This document shows, in pieces, positions 42,180-50,463 of a stretch of DNA of 64,000 nucleotides; position 1 is the stretch's first letter; the number at the start of each line of letters is the position of its first letter. The position numbers were made by a program, and so were the translations under genes. The DNA comes from Palsa-504 sp050011155 (lineage in GTDB: Bacteria; Actinomycetota; Actinomycetes; Streptosporangiales; Streptosporangiaceae), in NCBI GenBank assembly GCA_050011155.1, contig JBEKJP010000001.1, positions 124,001 through 188,000 of the forward strand, given 5' to 3'. A model generated the notes under the pieces. The model did not search any database, was not told where the DNA came from, and saw only the letters and a program-made list of their open reading frames with translations.

Positions 42180-43039
42180 GCGAGCACCTGGACACCGAGG
42201 CGCTGCTGCGGATCGCGGAGTCCGCGGCCAGCGAGGCCGGCCGGCTGCTCGCCTCCTGGCGAGGCGATGAGCGGCCCGAGGTCGTCGAGACCAAGTCCAG
42301 CCCGACCGACGTGGTGACCGAGATGGACCGCGGGTCCGAGGCGCTGATCACCCGCCTGATCCGGGCGCACCGCCCGGCCGACGCCGTGCTGGGTGAGGAG
42401 GGGGGCCAGACCTCCGGCGGCGACGGCGAAGGCGAGGCCGGCCGGGTGCGCTGGGTCGTCGACCCGCTGGACGGAACCGTCAACTACCTGTATGGTCTGC
42501 GCGATTGGGCCGTGTCCATCGCGGCCGAGGTGGACGGCACCGTAGTCGCGGGAGTGGTGGAGGTACCCAGGGCTGGGGAGACGTTCACCGCGGTGGCGGG
42601 GCGCGGGGCCTGGCTCCGCCGGGGCGAGGCCAGGCTGGCCTTGCGCTGCTCGGCCGGAGTGCCACTGGGGCAGGCTCTGGTCGGGACCGGTTTCGGCTAT
42701 GATGCCGGGCGGCGCCGGGTCCAGGGCGAGGTGGTCGCGGCGCTGCTCCCGCACGTGCGGGACATCCGGCGCGGCGGCTCGGCCGCGGTAGACCTGTGCT
42801 CGGTCGCGGCCGGACGGCTTGATGCGTTCTATGAGCGGGGGCTTAATTACTGGGATTTTGCGGCCGGCGGCCTGATCGCCCGCGAAGCGGGCGCGACGGT
42901 CGGCGGACTGGCGGGCCGGGCGGAGAGCACCTCGCTGGCGATAGCCGCCAGCCCCGGTCTCTACCAGCAGCTAGAAGCTTTCCTCGGCAAGCTGAACCCG
43001 GAACGGGATGCGCCACGTAGTCAGGTACGGGACGCGTAA
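42176..43039 (+). CDS. Inositol monophosphatase family protein
   Basis: 287 aa Mg-dependent, Li-sensitive-type phosphatase fold. The metal motifs are VVTEMDRGSE (Asp), VLGEEGG (Glu-Glu), the key WVVDPLDGTVNYLYG and the C-terminal NYWDFAAGGLIAREAGA. It removes phosphate from inositol-1-phosphate, histidinol phosphate or related compounds; the exact substrate is open. The ATGA overlap with hemH shows they form an operon. Confidence 0.92.
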   Translation: MSEHLDTEALLRIAESAASEAGRLLASWRGDERPEVVETKSSPTDVVTEMDRGSEALITRLIRAHRPADAVLGEEGGQTSGGDGEGEAGRVRWVVDPLDGTVNYLYGLRDWAVSIAAEVDGTVVAGVVEVPRAGETFTAVAGRGAWLRRGEARLALRCSAGVPLGQALVGTGFGYDAGRRRVQGEVVAALLPHVRDIRRGGSAAVDLCSVAAGRLDAFYERGLNYWDFAAGGLIAREAGATVGGLAGRAESTSLAIAASPGLYQQLEAFLGKLNPERDAPRSQVRDA

Positions 43040-43227
43040 CCGGACCGGCTAAGGTAGTCGCCGGCGGGACCGGAACGGGACGCGTCAGTTGTTATCGGCG
43101 TGGTGCGTGTGCGCTGGCCGCGAACGTGACAGAATTCGCCGCCGGAATCGGGCACAACTATGGCCTTGAAAGCGTTACAACCGCGCAGCGAATGCGCACT
43201 ACGGATGAAGGGGGATGGAGTACCCAG

Positions 43228-43527
43228 ATGGCTACCGATTACGACAGCCCGCGGAAGACGGACGACGACCTGACTGAGGACAGCCTTCAGGAACTTCAGG
43301 CACGCCGGATGGACAAGTCATCGAGCACCATCGATCTTGATCCCGACGACGTTTCCGAGTCCCTGGAGCTTCCGGGGGCCGACTTGTCCAACGAGGAACT
43401 CGCGATCCGGGTGATACCGCGTCAAGCGGACGAGTTCACGTGTTCCCGGTGCTTCCTCGTGCACCACCGCAGCCAGCTAGCCGAGGATCGCAACGGCCAG
43501 CTGGTCTGCCGGGAGTGCGCGGCTTAG
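43228..43527 (+). CDS. DUF4193 family protein (zinc-ribbon-like tail)
   Basis: 99 aa actinobacterial family of unknown function. The start at ATG 43228 (MATDYDSPRKTDDDL) has GGAG upstream and matches the family length; the open frame to 43126 is upstream DNA. The acidic first half is followed by DEFTCSRCFLVHHRSQLAEDR and then LVCRECAA, giving a CxxC...CxxC zinc-ribbon pattern (Cys at about residues 76, 79, 94 and 97). A transcription-linked or RNA polymerase-binding role is conceivable but not shown. It ends with a 4-bp overlap with the convergent DUF4235 gene. Confidence 0.9.
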   Translation: MATDYDSPRKTDDDLTEDSLQELQARRMDKSSSTIDLDPDDVSESLELPGADLSNEELAIRVIPRQADEFTCSRCFLVHHRSQLAEDRNGQLVCRECAA

Positions 43528-43832
43528 CTCTGAGTGGTGACGACGGGCTCGCGCTCCGGGCCGCTGTACGTTCTGCGTGCCGCAGCCCGGGTGGCGAGCA
43601 GTCTCGCCGCCTCCACGCTGACTCCGGTCAGCACGGACCAGCTCAGGGCCTCGGTGAGGGCAACCTGCGGATCCTCCGGATGCGTGGGAGGCTCCTTGCC
43701 CGTGGCCTTGGTCCAGGCGAAAGTGATCAACTTACGCGCGACGAAGGCAGCGGCCATCGCCGCCACCGCGCTCACGACCTTGGTACCGAGGTCCACTTTC
43801 CTTTCGACCTTCTTGTCAGCCTTGTCAGCCAT
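43524..43832 (-). CDS. DUF4235 family membrane protein
   Basis: 102 aa. The N-terminus is charged (MADKADKKVERKVDLG), followed by one hydrophobic segment (VVSAVAAMAAAFVARKLITFAW) and a second weaker one (LSWSVLTGVSVEAARLLATRAA). This is the usual layout of DUF4235, a small actinobacterial membrane family without known function. It lies 46 bp downstream of the DUF3093 gene, in the same direction. Confidence 0.88.
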   Translation of the reverse strand: MADKADKKVERKVDLGTKVVSAVAAMAAAFVARKLITFAWTKATGKEPPTHPEDPQVALTEALSWSVLTGVSVEAARLLATRAAARRTYSGPEREPVVTTQS

Positions 43833-43878
43833 CCCACTGCCTCCTTAGTCGCCCCGTCCGCTACCCTCGTCCGCGCCA

Positions 43879-44361
43879 TCATGCCACTGGTTCGTGGCCG
43901 GCCTGCACCCGGCACCTTTCGACCACGGCCGCGAGTTCCGCCGGATGCCTGGTGCCGATCAGCCAGTAAGGGCCTGCCGCGCCGGTCTCCGGGTCCGACG
44001 GCGCCACCGCCAGGTAGACCGATTCCTTGAGGTAGGGTCGCGAGTACAGCCGGGCGGCCGGGTCTGCTCGAGGGCCGCGCAGCTGCGAGGTCTGCTTCTC
44101 GTCGAGGCAGACGGCCTCGCTGACGGCCGTCAGGGGGAGCGTGGCCCCTCCGGCCCGTAGCGTCCCGTCGCGGACCTCCACCGTGCCCCGGCCCATGGCG
44201 AACAGCAGCGCGGCGCAGCCGGCCACGAATGCGGCCATGATGAGGGTCGGCCAGGGACCGGTGAGGCCGGCGTAGAGCGTGGCCCCGAAGATGAGGGCAC
44301 TCGGTATGGCGAGCAGCCACCAGGCGAGCGGTACACGGAGCCGTTCGCGGTAATCACCCAT
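43879..44361 (-). CDS. DUF3093 family membrane protein
   Basis: 160 aa with two adjacent N-terminal membrane helices (WWLLAIPSALIFGATLYAGL; LIMAAFVAGCAALLFAMG) and a C-terminal cytosolic beta-rich domain (VEVRDGTLRAGGATLPLTAV, SRPYLKESVYLAVA, YWLIGTRHPAELAAVV). The pattern and the YWLIGTR(H/R)P motif are characteristic of DUF3093 in actinobacteria. Function is unknown. It is divergent from the AI-2E-type gene by a very short spacer. Confidence 0.88.
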   Translation of the reverse strand: MGDYRERLRVPLAWWLLAIPSALIFGATLYAGLTGPWPTLIMAAFVAGCAALLFAMGRGTVEVRDGTLRAGGATLPLTAVSEAVCLDEKQTSQLRGPRADPAARLYSRPYLKESVYLAVAPSDPETGAAGPYWLIGTRHPAELAAVVERCRVQAGHEPVA

Positions 44362-44383
44362 GTAGTCGAGGGTAGTGGGTCAG

Positions 44384-45640
44384 ATGGAATCGTGGCGGGG
44401 GCGGGGACAACAGGCCGGGCGGGACGCGGTGAGCCGGCTGGCGGCCGCCTGGAAGGCGGGGCGGATGGACGGGACCGAGCCGACGCCGGCCGCGGGCGGG
44501 ACGCCCGCGGCCGATACGTCTGCGGCGGTCACGCCGGAGGCATCCCTCGTGAGCATGCCGGGGCGCGCGGATAACGCGGCCGAGCACGGCCGGGTGCCGG
44601 GCTGGCTGCAGACGGGGGCGGCGTGGTCCTGGCGGCTGCTGCTGCTCGCGGCCGCCCTCTACCTGGTCGCCCGGGTGATCAGCATCCTCTCCATCGTGGT
44701 CGTGCCCTGCATCGCCGCGTTGCTGCTCACCGCCCTGCTGCAGCCGCTGAAGGCCCGGCTGCGGCGGGCCGGGCTGCCCGGGCTCGCCGCCACCTGGTGC
44801 ACCCTGCTGGTCGGGGCCCTGGTCCTGGGCGGGCTGATCATGCTGGTGACCAACCGGGTCAGCGCGGATTACCCGGCCCTGGTCACCGAGACCAGGCACA
44901 CCACCACCCAGGTCGAGACATGGCTGTCCGGCGCCCCGTTCCACCTCAAGAGCAGCAGCGTCCAGCGCGCCCTGAACGACATCCCCGGCTACCTCAGCAA
45001 GCACAAGGCGCTCGTCGAGGGCACCGTGGTGGCCGGCGGGAAGATCGCCGCCGAGTTCTTCGGCGGCCTGGTACTTATGATCTTCGTCATGTTCTTCCTG
45101 ATCAAGGACGGCGACCGGATCTGGTCCTGGCTGATCAGCGGCCTGCGCGCGGAGAGCGCCCGGCGGGTGAACCGGGCCGGGCACGCGGCCTGGCTCGCGG
45201 TGGTCTACTACATGCGCGGTACCGTCGTGGTGGCCGCGATCCACGCGGTGGTGATCGGACTGGCCCTGTACATCATGGGCGCCCCGCTGGTCATCCCGCT
45301 GGCCGTGCTCGTGTTCGTGGCCGCCTTCGTCCCGCTGGTCGGGCTGCTGATCGCGGGGGCGCTGGCCATCGTGGTCACGCTGGCCGCCAAGGGCTGGGTC
45401 GCCGCCGTGATCCTGCTCGGAGTGCTGATCGTCGAGGACCAGCTGGAAGGGCACCTGCTCCAGCCGCAGGTGGTCGGGCGGGTGATCCGGCTGCATCCGC
45501 TGGCCGTCATCCTGTCCCTCGCCGTGGGCGGCGTGCTGGCCGGCGTCGTCGGCGCGGTGGTGGCGATCCCGGTCGTCGCGGTGATCACCCGGGCCGTACC
45601 TGAGCTGCGGCGGGAAGATCCAGGTCCGGGCGGCCCGTAA
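44384..45640 (+). CDS. AI-2E family transporter-like membrane protein
   Basis: About 418 aa with seven to eight membrane helices in the C-terminal 340 residues, after a 70-residue hydrophilic Ala/Pro/Gly-rich N-terminus. VVVPCIAALLLTALLQPLKARLRRAG, LIKDGDRIW and the late LVPLVGLLIAGA-like VPLVGLLIAGALAIVVTLA, with LEGHLLQPQVVGR near the end, are family hallmarks. Members move autoinducer-2 or, in other bacteria, act as Na+/H+ antiporters, so cargo is unknown. ATG 44384 is preferred; a GTG at 44375 is in frame. Confidence 0.87.
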   Translation: MESWRGRGQQAGRDAVSRLAAAWKAGRMDGTEPTPAAGGTPAADTSAAVTPEASLVSMPGRADNAAEHGRVPGWLQTGAAWSWRLLLLAAALYLVARVISILSIVVVPCIAALLLTALLQPLKARLRRAGLPGLAATWCTLLVGALVLGGLIMLVTNRVSADYPALVTETRHTTTQVETWLSGAPFHLKSSSVQRALNDIPGYLSKHKALVEGTVVAGGKIAAEFFGGLVLMIFVMFFLIKDGDRIWSWLISGLRAESARRVNRAGHAAWLAVVYYMRGTVVVAAIHAVVIGLALYIMGAPLVIPLAVLVFVAAFVPLVGLLIAGALAIVVTLAAKGWVAAVILLGVLIVEDQLEGHLLQPQVVGRVIRLHPLAVILSLAVGGVLAGVVGAVVAIPVVAVITRAVPELRREDPGPGGP

Positions 45641-45704
45641 GATGCGACAGCGCCCGGATGTCGCGCTATCCTCACCGTGCGTGCCAGCAGTAGGGAGTTC
45701 TCCG

Positions 45705-46193
45705 TTGTCGCATCCCGAACCGGATGTGCTGATCAAGCGCCTCGACCCCGATGTGCCGATGCCGTCGTATGCCCACCCGGGCGACGCGGGCGCGGACCTG
45801 ACGATCGCCGAGGACATCGAGCTCGGACCCGGCGAGCGGGCGCTGGTCAGGACCGGCCTGGCCATCGCGCTGCCCGACGGCTACGCGGCGTTCGTCCATC
45901 CCCGCTCCGGCCTGGCCGCCAGGTACGGGGTAACGCTGGTGAACGCGCCGGGGACCGTCGACGCGGGCTACCGGGGCGAGATCAAGGTGACCCTGCTGAA
46001 CACGGACCGGGACCAGCCGGTCAGCTTCAGCCGCGGCGACAGGATCGCGCAGCTGGTCATCCAGCGGGTCGAGCGGGCCGTGTTCCGCGAGGTGGCCGGG
46101 CTACCCGAGTCGATCAGGGGAGAAGGCGGCTTCGGCTCCACTGGCGGGCACAACCAAGCGCTCCGGGGCGTTGTCTCCCCAGGGCAGCACTGA
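45705..46193 (+). CDS. dut: dUTP diphosphatase
   Basis: 162 aa trimeric dUTPase that hydrolyses dUTP to dUMP, protecting DNA from uracil and feeding dTMP synthesis. All five motifs are visible: HPGDAGADLTI, HPRSGLAARYGVTLVNAPG, VDAGYRGEIKV, SRGDRIAQLVIQ and the C-terminal P-loop-like GEGGFGSTGG. I chose TTG at 45705 because GGGAG lies seven bases upstream and the family starts just before DVLIKRLDP. GTG 45681 is the alternative. The DUF3710 gene follows closely. Confidence 0.9.
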   Translation: MSHPEPDVLIKRLDPDVPMPSYAHPGDAGADLTIAEDIELGPGERALVRTGLAIALPDGYAAFVHPRSGLAARYGVTLVNAPGTVDAGYRGEIKVTLLNTDRDQPVSFSRGDRIAQLVIQRVERAVFREVAGLPESIRGEGGFGSTGGHNQALRGVVSPGQH

Positions 46194-46212
46194 GAACGAA
46201 GGAGCGTGCGGA

Positions 46213-46962
46213 GTGTTTCGTCGGCGTCGTTCAGCAGACGCGGGCCGCGACTGGCAGGACGAATCCGGCCAGGACGTAGCCGGCGACGAAAGCTACGATG
46301 ACGAGCCCAAGCGGCCCGCAGGCAACCCGCGGCCCGATGGCGGCCCGTGGGACGCGGATGAGCCGTTCCCCGCGCTCGAGCGGGTGGACCTGGGCAGCCT
46401 GCAGGTACCGGTCGGGCCCGAGCACGAGATCCAGCTCGTCATGGCGGAGCAGCACGGTGCCTGGGTGACGGTCAGGTATCAGGAGAGCGAAGTCCAGATC
46501 CAGGCGTTCGCCGCCGCGCGGCGGGGGGCGCTGTGGGACGACGTCCGGGCCGAGATCGCCGCCGAAGTAGCAGGGGCGGGCGGCCGGAGCCAGGAGTCGG
46601 AGGGGGCGTTCGGCATCGAGTTGATCGCCCAGGTTCCGGCTGAGCCGGGCCAGCCCGCCTCCGGGTTCCGGCTGGTCAGGTTCGTCGGCGTGGACGGCCC
46701 CCGCTGGTTCGTGCGCGGGCTGTTCACCGGCCAGGCCGCGGAGCGCGGTGAGCAGGCCGGCCTGCTCGAGGAGGTGTTCAGGGACGTCGTCGTGGTCCGC
46801 GGCGAGCACCCGGTGCCGCCCCGGGAGATACTCGAGCTGCGCCTGCCGCCCGAGGCGCTCCAGGCGCTGGAGGAGCAGCAGGCCGCCGCGGCCGAGGAGA
46901 GTAAGTTCCGCGGCGACCTGAACCCCTTCGAGCGCGGTCCGGAGTTCACAGAAACCCGCTAG
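46213..46962 (+). CDS. DUF3710 family protein
   Basis: 249 aa actinobacterial family of unknown function, commonly found next to dut. The GTG at 46213 (FRRRRSADAGRDW) is preceded by AAGGAG. After an acidic disordered N-terminus (residues 10-50) comes the conserved core (RVDLGSLQVPVGPEHEIQLV, TVRYQESEVQIQAFAA, GPRWFVRGLFTGQAA, LEEVFRDVVVVRGEHPVPPRE split across elements). There is no membrane segment. It overlaps the 3' end of the convergent TrkA gene by four bases. Confidence 0.9.
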   Translation: MFRRRRSADAGRDWQDESGQDVAGDESYDDEPKRPAGNPRPDGGPWDADEPFPALERVDLGSLQVPVGPEHEIQLVMAEQHGAWVTVRYQESEVQIQAFAAARRGALWDDVRAEIAAEVAGAGGRSQESEGAFGIELIAQVPAEPGQPASGFRLVRFVGVDGPRWFVRGLFTGQAAERGEQAGLLEEVFRDVVVVRGEHPVPPREILELRLPPEALQALEEQQAAAAEESKFRGDLNPFERGPEFTETR

Positions 46963-47621
46963 TCGCTGGACCGCAGCAGGTGGCCGAGTTCCTCCTCGAC
47001 GTCATCACTGGTCACGAAGAACAGCTCGTCGCCAGCCTGTAGCGGGTCGTCGGGGTGCGGCACCAGCACCCGGCCTTCCCGCAAGATGGCGACCAGGGAC
47101 GTGTCGGCGGGCCAGTCGATTCCGCCCACCCGCTGGCCGACCAGCGGAGCGTCGTCCGGCATGGTCAGCTCGACCAGGCTGGCTTCGCTCTGCCCGAATG
47201 TCATCAGCCGCACCAGGTCACCGACGCTGACCGCCTCTTCGACCAGGGCGGAAAGGAGCCGCGGAGTGGACACGGCGACGTCCACGCCCCAGGACTCGTT
47301 GTACAGCCACTCGTTGCCCGGGTGGTTCACCCGGGCAACGACGCGCGGCACCCCGTACTCGGTCTTGGCCAGCAGCGCCACGACCAGGTTCGCCTTGTCG
47401 TCCCCGGTCGCGGCGATCACCACCTGGCAGCGCTGCAGCGCCGCGTCGTCCAGGGAGCTGATCTCGCAGGCGTCAGCCAGCAGCCACTCGGCCCGGGGCA
47501 CGCTGTCCACCTTGATGGCCTTCGGTGAGTTGTCGATGAGCAGCACCTCGTGGCCGTTCTCGAGCAGCTCGCCGGCGATGGAACGGCCGACCGCCCCGGC
47601 TCCCGCGATCGCGATCCGCAT
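46959..47621 (-). CDS. TrkA family potassium uptake regulatory protein (second of a pair)
   Basis: 220 aa. It has an N-terminal RCK_N Rossmann domain (IAGAGAVGRSIAGELLENGHEV; ATGDDKANLVVALLAKTEYG) and a C-terminal RCK_C domain (LVGQRVGGIDWPADTSLVAIL; GDELFFVTSDDVEEEL). It binds NAD(H) or nucleotides and gates a Trk/Ktr potassium transporter. It is immediately downstream of the other TrkA (TGATG overlap), the same two-gene order known as ceoB-ceoC in mycobacteria. No TrkH/KtrB pore gene is visible in this window. Confidence 0.92.
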   Translation of the reverse strand: MRIAIAGAGAVGRSIAGELLENGHEVLLIDNSPKAIKVDSVPRAEWLLADACEISSLDDAALQRCQVVIAATGDDKANLVVALLAKTEYGVPRVVARVNHPGNEWLYNESWGVDVAVSTPRLLSALVEEAVSVGDLVRLMTFGQSEASLVELTMPDDAPLVGQRVGGIDWPADTSLVAILREGRVLVPHPDDPLQAGDELFFVTSDDVEEELGHLLRSSD

Positions 47622-48283
47622 CAGTGCTCGCCTCCCCGCGCGGCGTAGGCCGCGGCGATCCGGTCCAGGTCACTTTCCTTGGCCACCACGTGCAGCACGT
47701 CGCCTTCCTGCAGGACCGTGCCGGGCTCGGGGACGAAAGCCTGGCCGAGCCGGTCGACGAAGGCGACCCTGGTCGCGGTGCTGGCCTCCATGGCCTTCAC
47801 CTGCTCGCCGATCCACGCCGGGGAGAACGCGACCTCGGCCAGGACGATCTTGCCGGTGGGATCGCGCCAGAGCGGCTCGCCGCCCTCCGGGAGCAGCTTG
47901 CGCAGCATCTGGTCGGCGGTCCAGCGCACGGTGGCCACCGTGGGGATGCCGAGGCGCTCGTAGACCTCGGCCCGGCGCGGGTCGTAGATCCGCGCGGCTA
48001 CCCGCTCGACGCCGAACGTCTCGCGGGCGACCCGGGCGGAGATGATGTTGGAGTTGTCACCGCTGCTGACGGCGGCGAAAGCATCCGCGCGTTCGATGCC
48101 CGCCTGGGTGAGCACCGCCCGGTCGAAGCCGATCCCGGTGACGCGATCACCCTTGAACGACGAGCGGAGCCGGCGGAAGGCTTCCGGGTCCCTGTCGATG
48201 ACCGCGACGGTATTGTCCCGGTCTTCAAGAATGTGGGCTAGCGTCGAGCCGACTCGCCCGCATCCCATGATTACGATGTGCAC
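47621..48283 (-). CDS. TrkA family potassium uptake regulatory protein (first of a pair)
   Basis: 220 aa from GTG 48283, which has GGAGG six bases upstream; the open frame to 48346 is leader DNA. RCK_N motif IVIMGCGRVGSTLAHILED is followed by FAAVSSGDNSNIISARVA, and RCK_C with VAFVDRLGQAFVPEPGTVLQ. It works with the second TrkA to control potassium uptake in response to nucleotides. It is divergent from the TRAM-domain RNA methyltransferase gene; the APC-type permease often found at this position in related genomes is not here. Confidence 0.92.
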   Translation of the reverse strand: MHIVIMGCGRVGSTLAHILEDRDNTVAVIDRDPEAFRRLRSSFKGDRVTGIGFDRAVLTQAGIERADAFAAVSSGDNSNIISARVARETFGVERVAARIYDPRRAEVYERLGIPTVATVRWTADQMLRKLLPEGGEPLWRDPTGKIVLAEVAFSPAWIGEQVKAMEASTATRVAFVDRLGQAFVPEPGTVLQEGDVLHVVAKESDLDRIAAAYAARGGEH

Positions 48284-48408
48284 GACCGTCCTCCAACGAT
48301 GAGGGTGCCTCGCCATCACACCAGCACCACCAAGGTATTCCCTCACTTGGCGTCCTCTCCCTCCTGGAGGCGGGCGATTTCACCTCAGCGCGAAGGATTG
48401 CATAACTG

Positions 48409-49725
48409 ATGAACTATCAGGCCGGCCAGGTCGTCCAGGTGACGATCACCGATGTGGCTCACGGCGGCTGGTGCGTCGCCCGGCCAGAGGACGGACCTGT
48501 GGTGTTCGTGCGGCACGCGCTACCGGGTGAGACGGTGCTGGCCCGAATCACGGAGGTCACGTCGCGGCTGGCGCGGGCCGACGCGGTGGACGTCCTCACC
48601 CCGTCACCGGACCGCGTCGAGGCGCCGTGCCCGCACGCCCGCCCCGGCGGCTGCGGCGGCTGCGATTGGCAGCACGCCACGCTGCCCGCCCAGCGGGAGC
48701 TCAAGGCCGCCGTGATCCGCCAGCAGCTCCGGCGGCTGGCGGGCCTGGACCGCGAGATCGTGGTCGAAGCGCTGCCCGGTGACGAGGGGCCCGGTGACGG
48801 GAAGCTGGGAGCGGGCCTGGGCTGGCGGACGCGCGTGCAGTACGCGGTCGATCCGGATGGCACGGCCGGGCTGCGGAAGCACCGTTCGCATGAGGTCGTC
48901 GGGATCGGCGAGTGCCTGATCGCCCATCCGGGCATCAACGATCTCGGCCTTCCGGCCCGCCGGTGGCCCGCGACGGCCTCGGTGGAGGCACTGGTCGCGG
49001 CGGGTTCGGGCGAGCGGGCCGTGATCGTCACCGCGAAGGGGTCCGTCCCGCCGGACGCCGCCCCGGAGGCGGACGCCGTGCTGCGCCGGGCCGGATCCTC
49101 CGGCCGCGGCCTGACCCCCGTACGCGGCCGCTCCTACCTGAGCCAGCACGCCGCGGGGCGGGACTGGAGGGTGAGCGCGGGCGCGTTCTGGCAGGTGCAC
49201 CCGGCGGCGGCCGAGGTACTGACCGGGGCGGTGCTGACCGCGCTCGAGCCACGGCCGGGCGACGCGGCGCTCGACTTGTACTGCGGCGTGGGGCTGTTCG
49301 CGGGGGCGCTGGCGCCGGCGGTCGGGCCCGCCGGGAGCGTGACCGGCGTGGAGGCGGATCACGCCTCCGTGCGGGACGCCCGGCACAACCTGCGGCCGTG
49401 GCCGTGGGCCCGGGTGCACCGGGGCGACGTCGCCGCGGTCCTGCGCCGCGAGACCGTCGCGCCGGCCCGGCTGGTCGTAGCGGACCCGCCGCGCGCCGGG
49501 CTGGCCCGCGAGGTCATCGACTACCTCGGCGCGGGCGGCCGCGATGCTGGCCAGGATGGGGCGGCCCGGTTCGCCTACGTGTCCTGCGACCCGGCCACGC
49601 TGGCCCGTGACATCGGGCTGCTCGTCGCGCGCGGCTGGACCCTGGACGGCCTGCGCGCCTTCGACGCGTTCCCGATGACGCATCACGTCGAGTGCGTCGC
49701 CACCCTGGTCGCCGGGACGGATTAG
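48409..49725 (+). CDS. Class I SAM-dependent RNA methyltransferase with TRAM domain
   Basis: 438 aa of the RumA/TrmA (uracil-C5) family. An N-terminal TRAM RNA-binding domain (residues about 3-65, YQAGQVVQVTITDVAHGGWC) precedes an iron-sulfur-like Cys set (CPHARPGGCGGCDWQH). The catalytic domain has the SAM site LDLYCGVGLFAGALA, DPPRAGLAREVIDYL, and the catalytic Cys in YVSCDPATLARD (about residue 389). It methylates uracil in rRNA or tRNA; which site is not predictable. It is a single gene after a short divergent region. Confidence 0.92.
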   Translation: MNYQAGQVVQVTITDVAHGGWCVARPEDGPVVFVRHALPGETVLARITEVTSRLARADAVDVLTPSPDRVEAPCPHARPGGCGGCDWQHATLPAQRELKAAVIRQQLRRLAGLDREIVVEALPGDEGPGDGKLGAGLGWRTRVQYAVDPDGTAGLRKHRSHEVVGIGECLIAHPGINDLGLPARRWPATASVEALVAAGSGERAVIVTAKGSVPPDAAPEADAVLRRAGSSGRGLTPVRGRSYLSQHAAGRDWRVSAGAFWQVHPAAAEVLTGAVLTALEPRPGDAALDLYCGVGLFAGALAPAVGPAGSVTGVEADHASVRDARHNLRPWPWARVHRGDVAAVLRRETVAPARLVVADPPRAGLAREVIDYLGAGGRDAGQDGAARFAYVSCDPATLARDIGLLVARGWTLDGLRAFDAFPMTHHVECVATLVAGTD

Positions 49726-49988
49726 CTCCCTGGCTTGGCCGGGGAGCCGGATCCGGCCGTCCCGGAGACGTAGTAGCCGAGGCCGGGGATGCGAGTCAGC
49801 AGCCCCTCGTCCTCCAGCGTGCGCAGCGCCTTGGCGCACGTCTGCCGGGCGTGCCCGTACTGCTGGCTCAGCGTGGTGATGGACGGCGTCGGCATGCCAG
49901 GGGCCAGTGTCCCCTCAGCTATCTCCCGGCGCAGCCGTGCGGCCAGCCGCACATAAGCTCTTGGGTCCGATTCGTCACCTATCGACAC
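49722..49988 (-). CDS. Short GntR family regulator
   Basis: About 88 aa, a lone GntR winged helix with no effector domain. The core reads AYVRLAARLRREIAEGTLAPG, then SITTLSQQYGHARQTCAKAL and EDEGLLTRIPGLGYYV. GTG 49988 is taken because the longer frame runs back through a 22-bp palindrome; its ribosome site is not ideal. Such minimal GntR proteins are abundant in filamentous actinomycetes, including on integrative plasmids. It is divergent from a small conserved protein gene and its 3' end overlaps the convergent methyltransferase gene. Confidence 0.78.
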   Translation of the reverse strand: MSIGDESDPRAYVRLAARLRREIAEGTLAPGMPTPSITTLSQQYGHARQTCAKALRTLEDEGLLTRIPGLGYYVSGTAGSGSPAKPGS

Positions 49989-50002
49989 CCTCGTACCGTA
50001 CT

Positions 50003-50024
50003 CGATTGGCAATATTGCCAATCG
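50003..50024. promoter_or_regulatory. Perfect 22-bp palindrome between gntR and the small gene
   Basis: The half CGATTGGCAAT is followed directly by its exact complement ATTGCCAATCG with no spacer. It lies 15 bases upstream of the gntR start and 108 bp before the divergent gene. Its symmetry, AT-rich centre and position mark it as a likely binding site of the GntR dimer. Confidence 0.75.
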
Positions 50025-50131
50025 CAACGCTTCGACACTAGTCGAGATTAGACGAGAGACGCAATGGTGCGTTAGCGTCGGAAACATCAGGGCCGCTACG
50101 GCCGCACGGAGTCAGATCCCCTGGGCAGGAA

Positions 50132-50431
50132 ATGATCTTTTACTCGTGGGTCGCGCTGAACCGGAACGAGCGGATGACGCCGGGCCAGGCCGACCCGGCG
50201 CCGGGCGAGGAGCCTCCGGTCGTCATGGGCATCACGGATGACCGCGGCCGGGCCATGCGCGAGGGGGAGGAAACCCTCGGGGCCGGCGCGGCGACGGTGG
50301 TCTTCAGCGTGGGGGGGCGCCCGGCCTTGGCCGGGCGCACGCTGGCATCCTGTTACGTCCGGACCGGAGTGGGCTGGCTGGGCCGGCGCACCCCCGGCGG
50401 CGAGGTCGCCTGGAGCCGGTTCTTCTTCTAG
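50132..50431 (+). CDS. Small conserved hypothetical protein divergent from gntR
   Basis: 99 aa. I do not recognise a named family. It looks like a compact soluble domain: MIFYSWVALNRNERM at the start, then VVMGITDDRGRAMREGEETL, a strand-helix pair, a long beta-rich segment (AATVVFSVGGRPALAGRTLA) and SCYVRTGVGWLGRRTPGG. Conserved-looking Cys and aromatic residues and the even codon use favour a real gene. The ribosome site (GGCAGGA) is close to the ATG. Its pairing with a minimal GntR regulator across a palindrome suggests a small regulatory unit. Confidence 0.62.
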   Translation: MIFYSWVALNRNERMTPGQADPAPGEEPPVVMGITDDRGRAMREGEETLGAGAATVVFSVGGRPALAGRTLASCYVRTGVGWLGRRTPGGEVAWSRFFF

Positions 50432-50463
50432 CCCGGCCACGGATCCCTGGCAGGATGGAAGCC

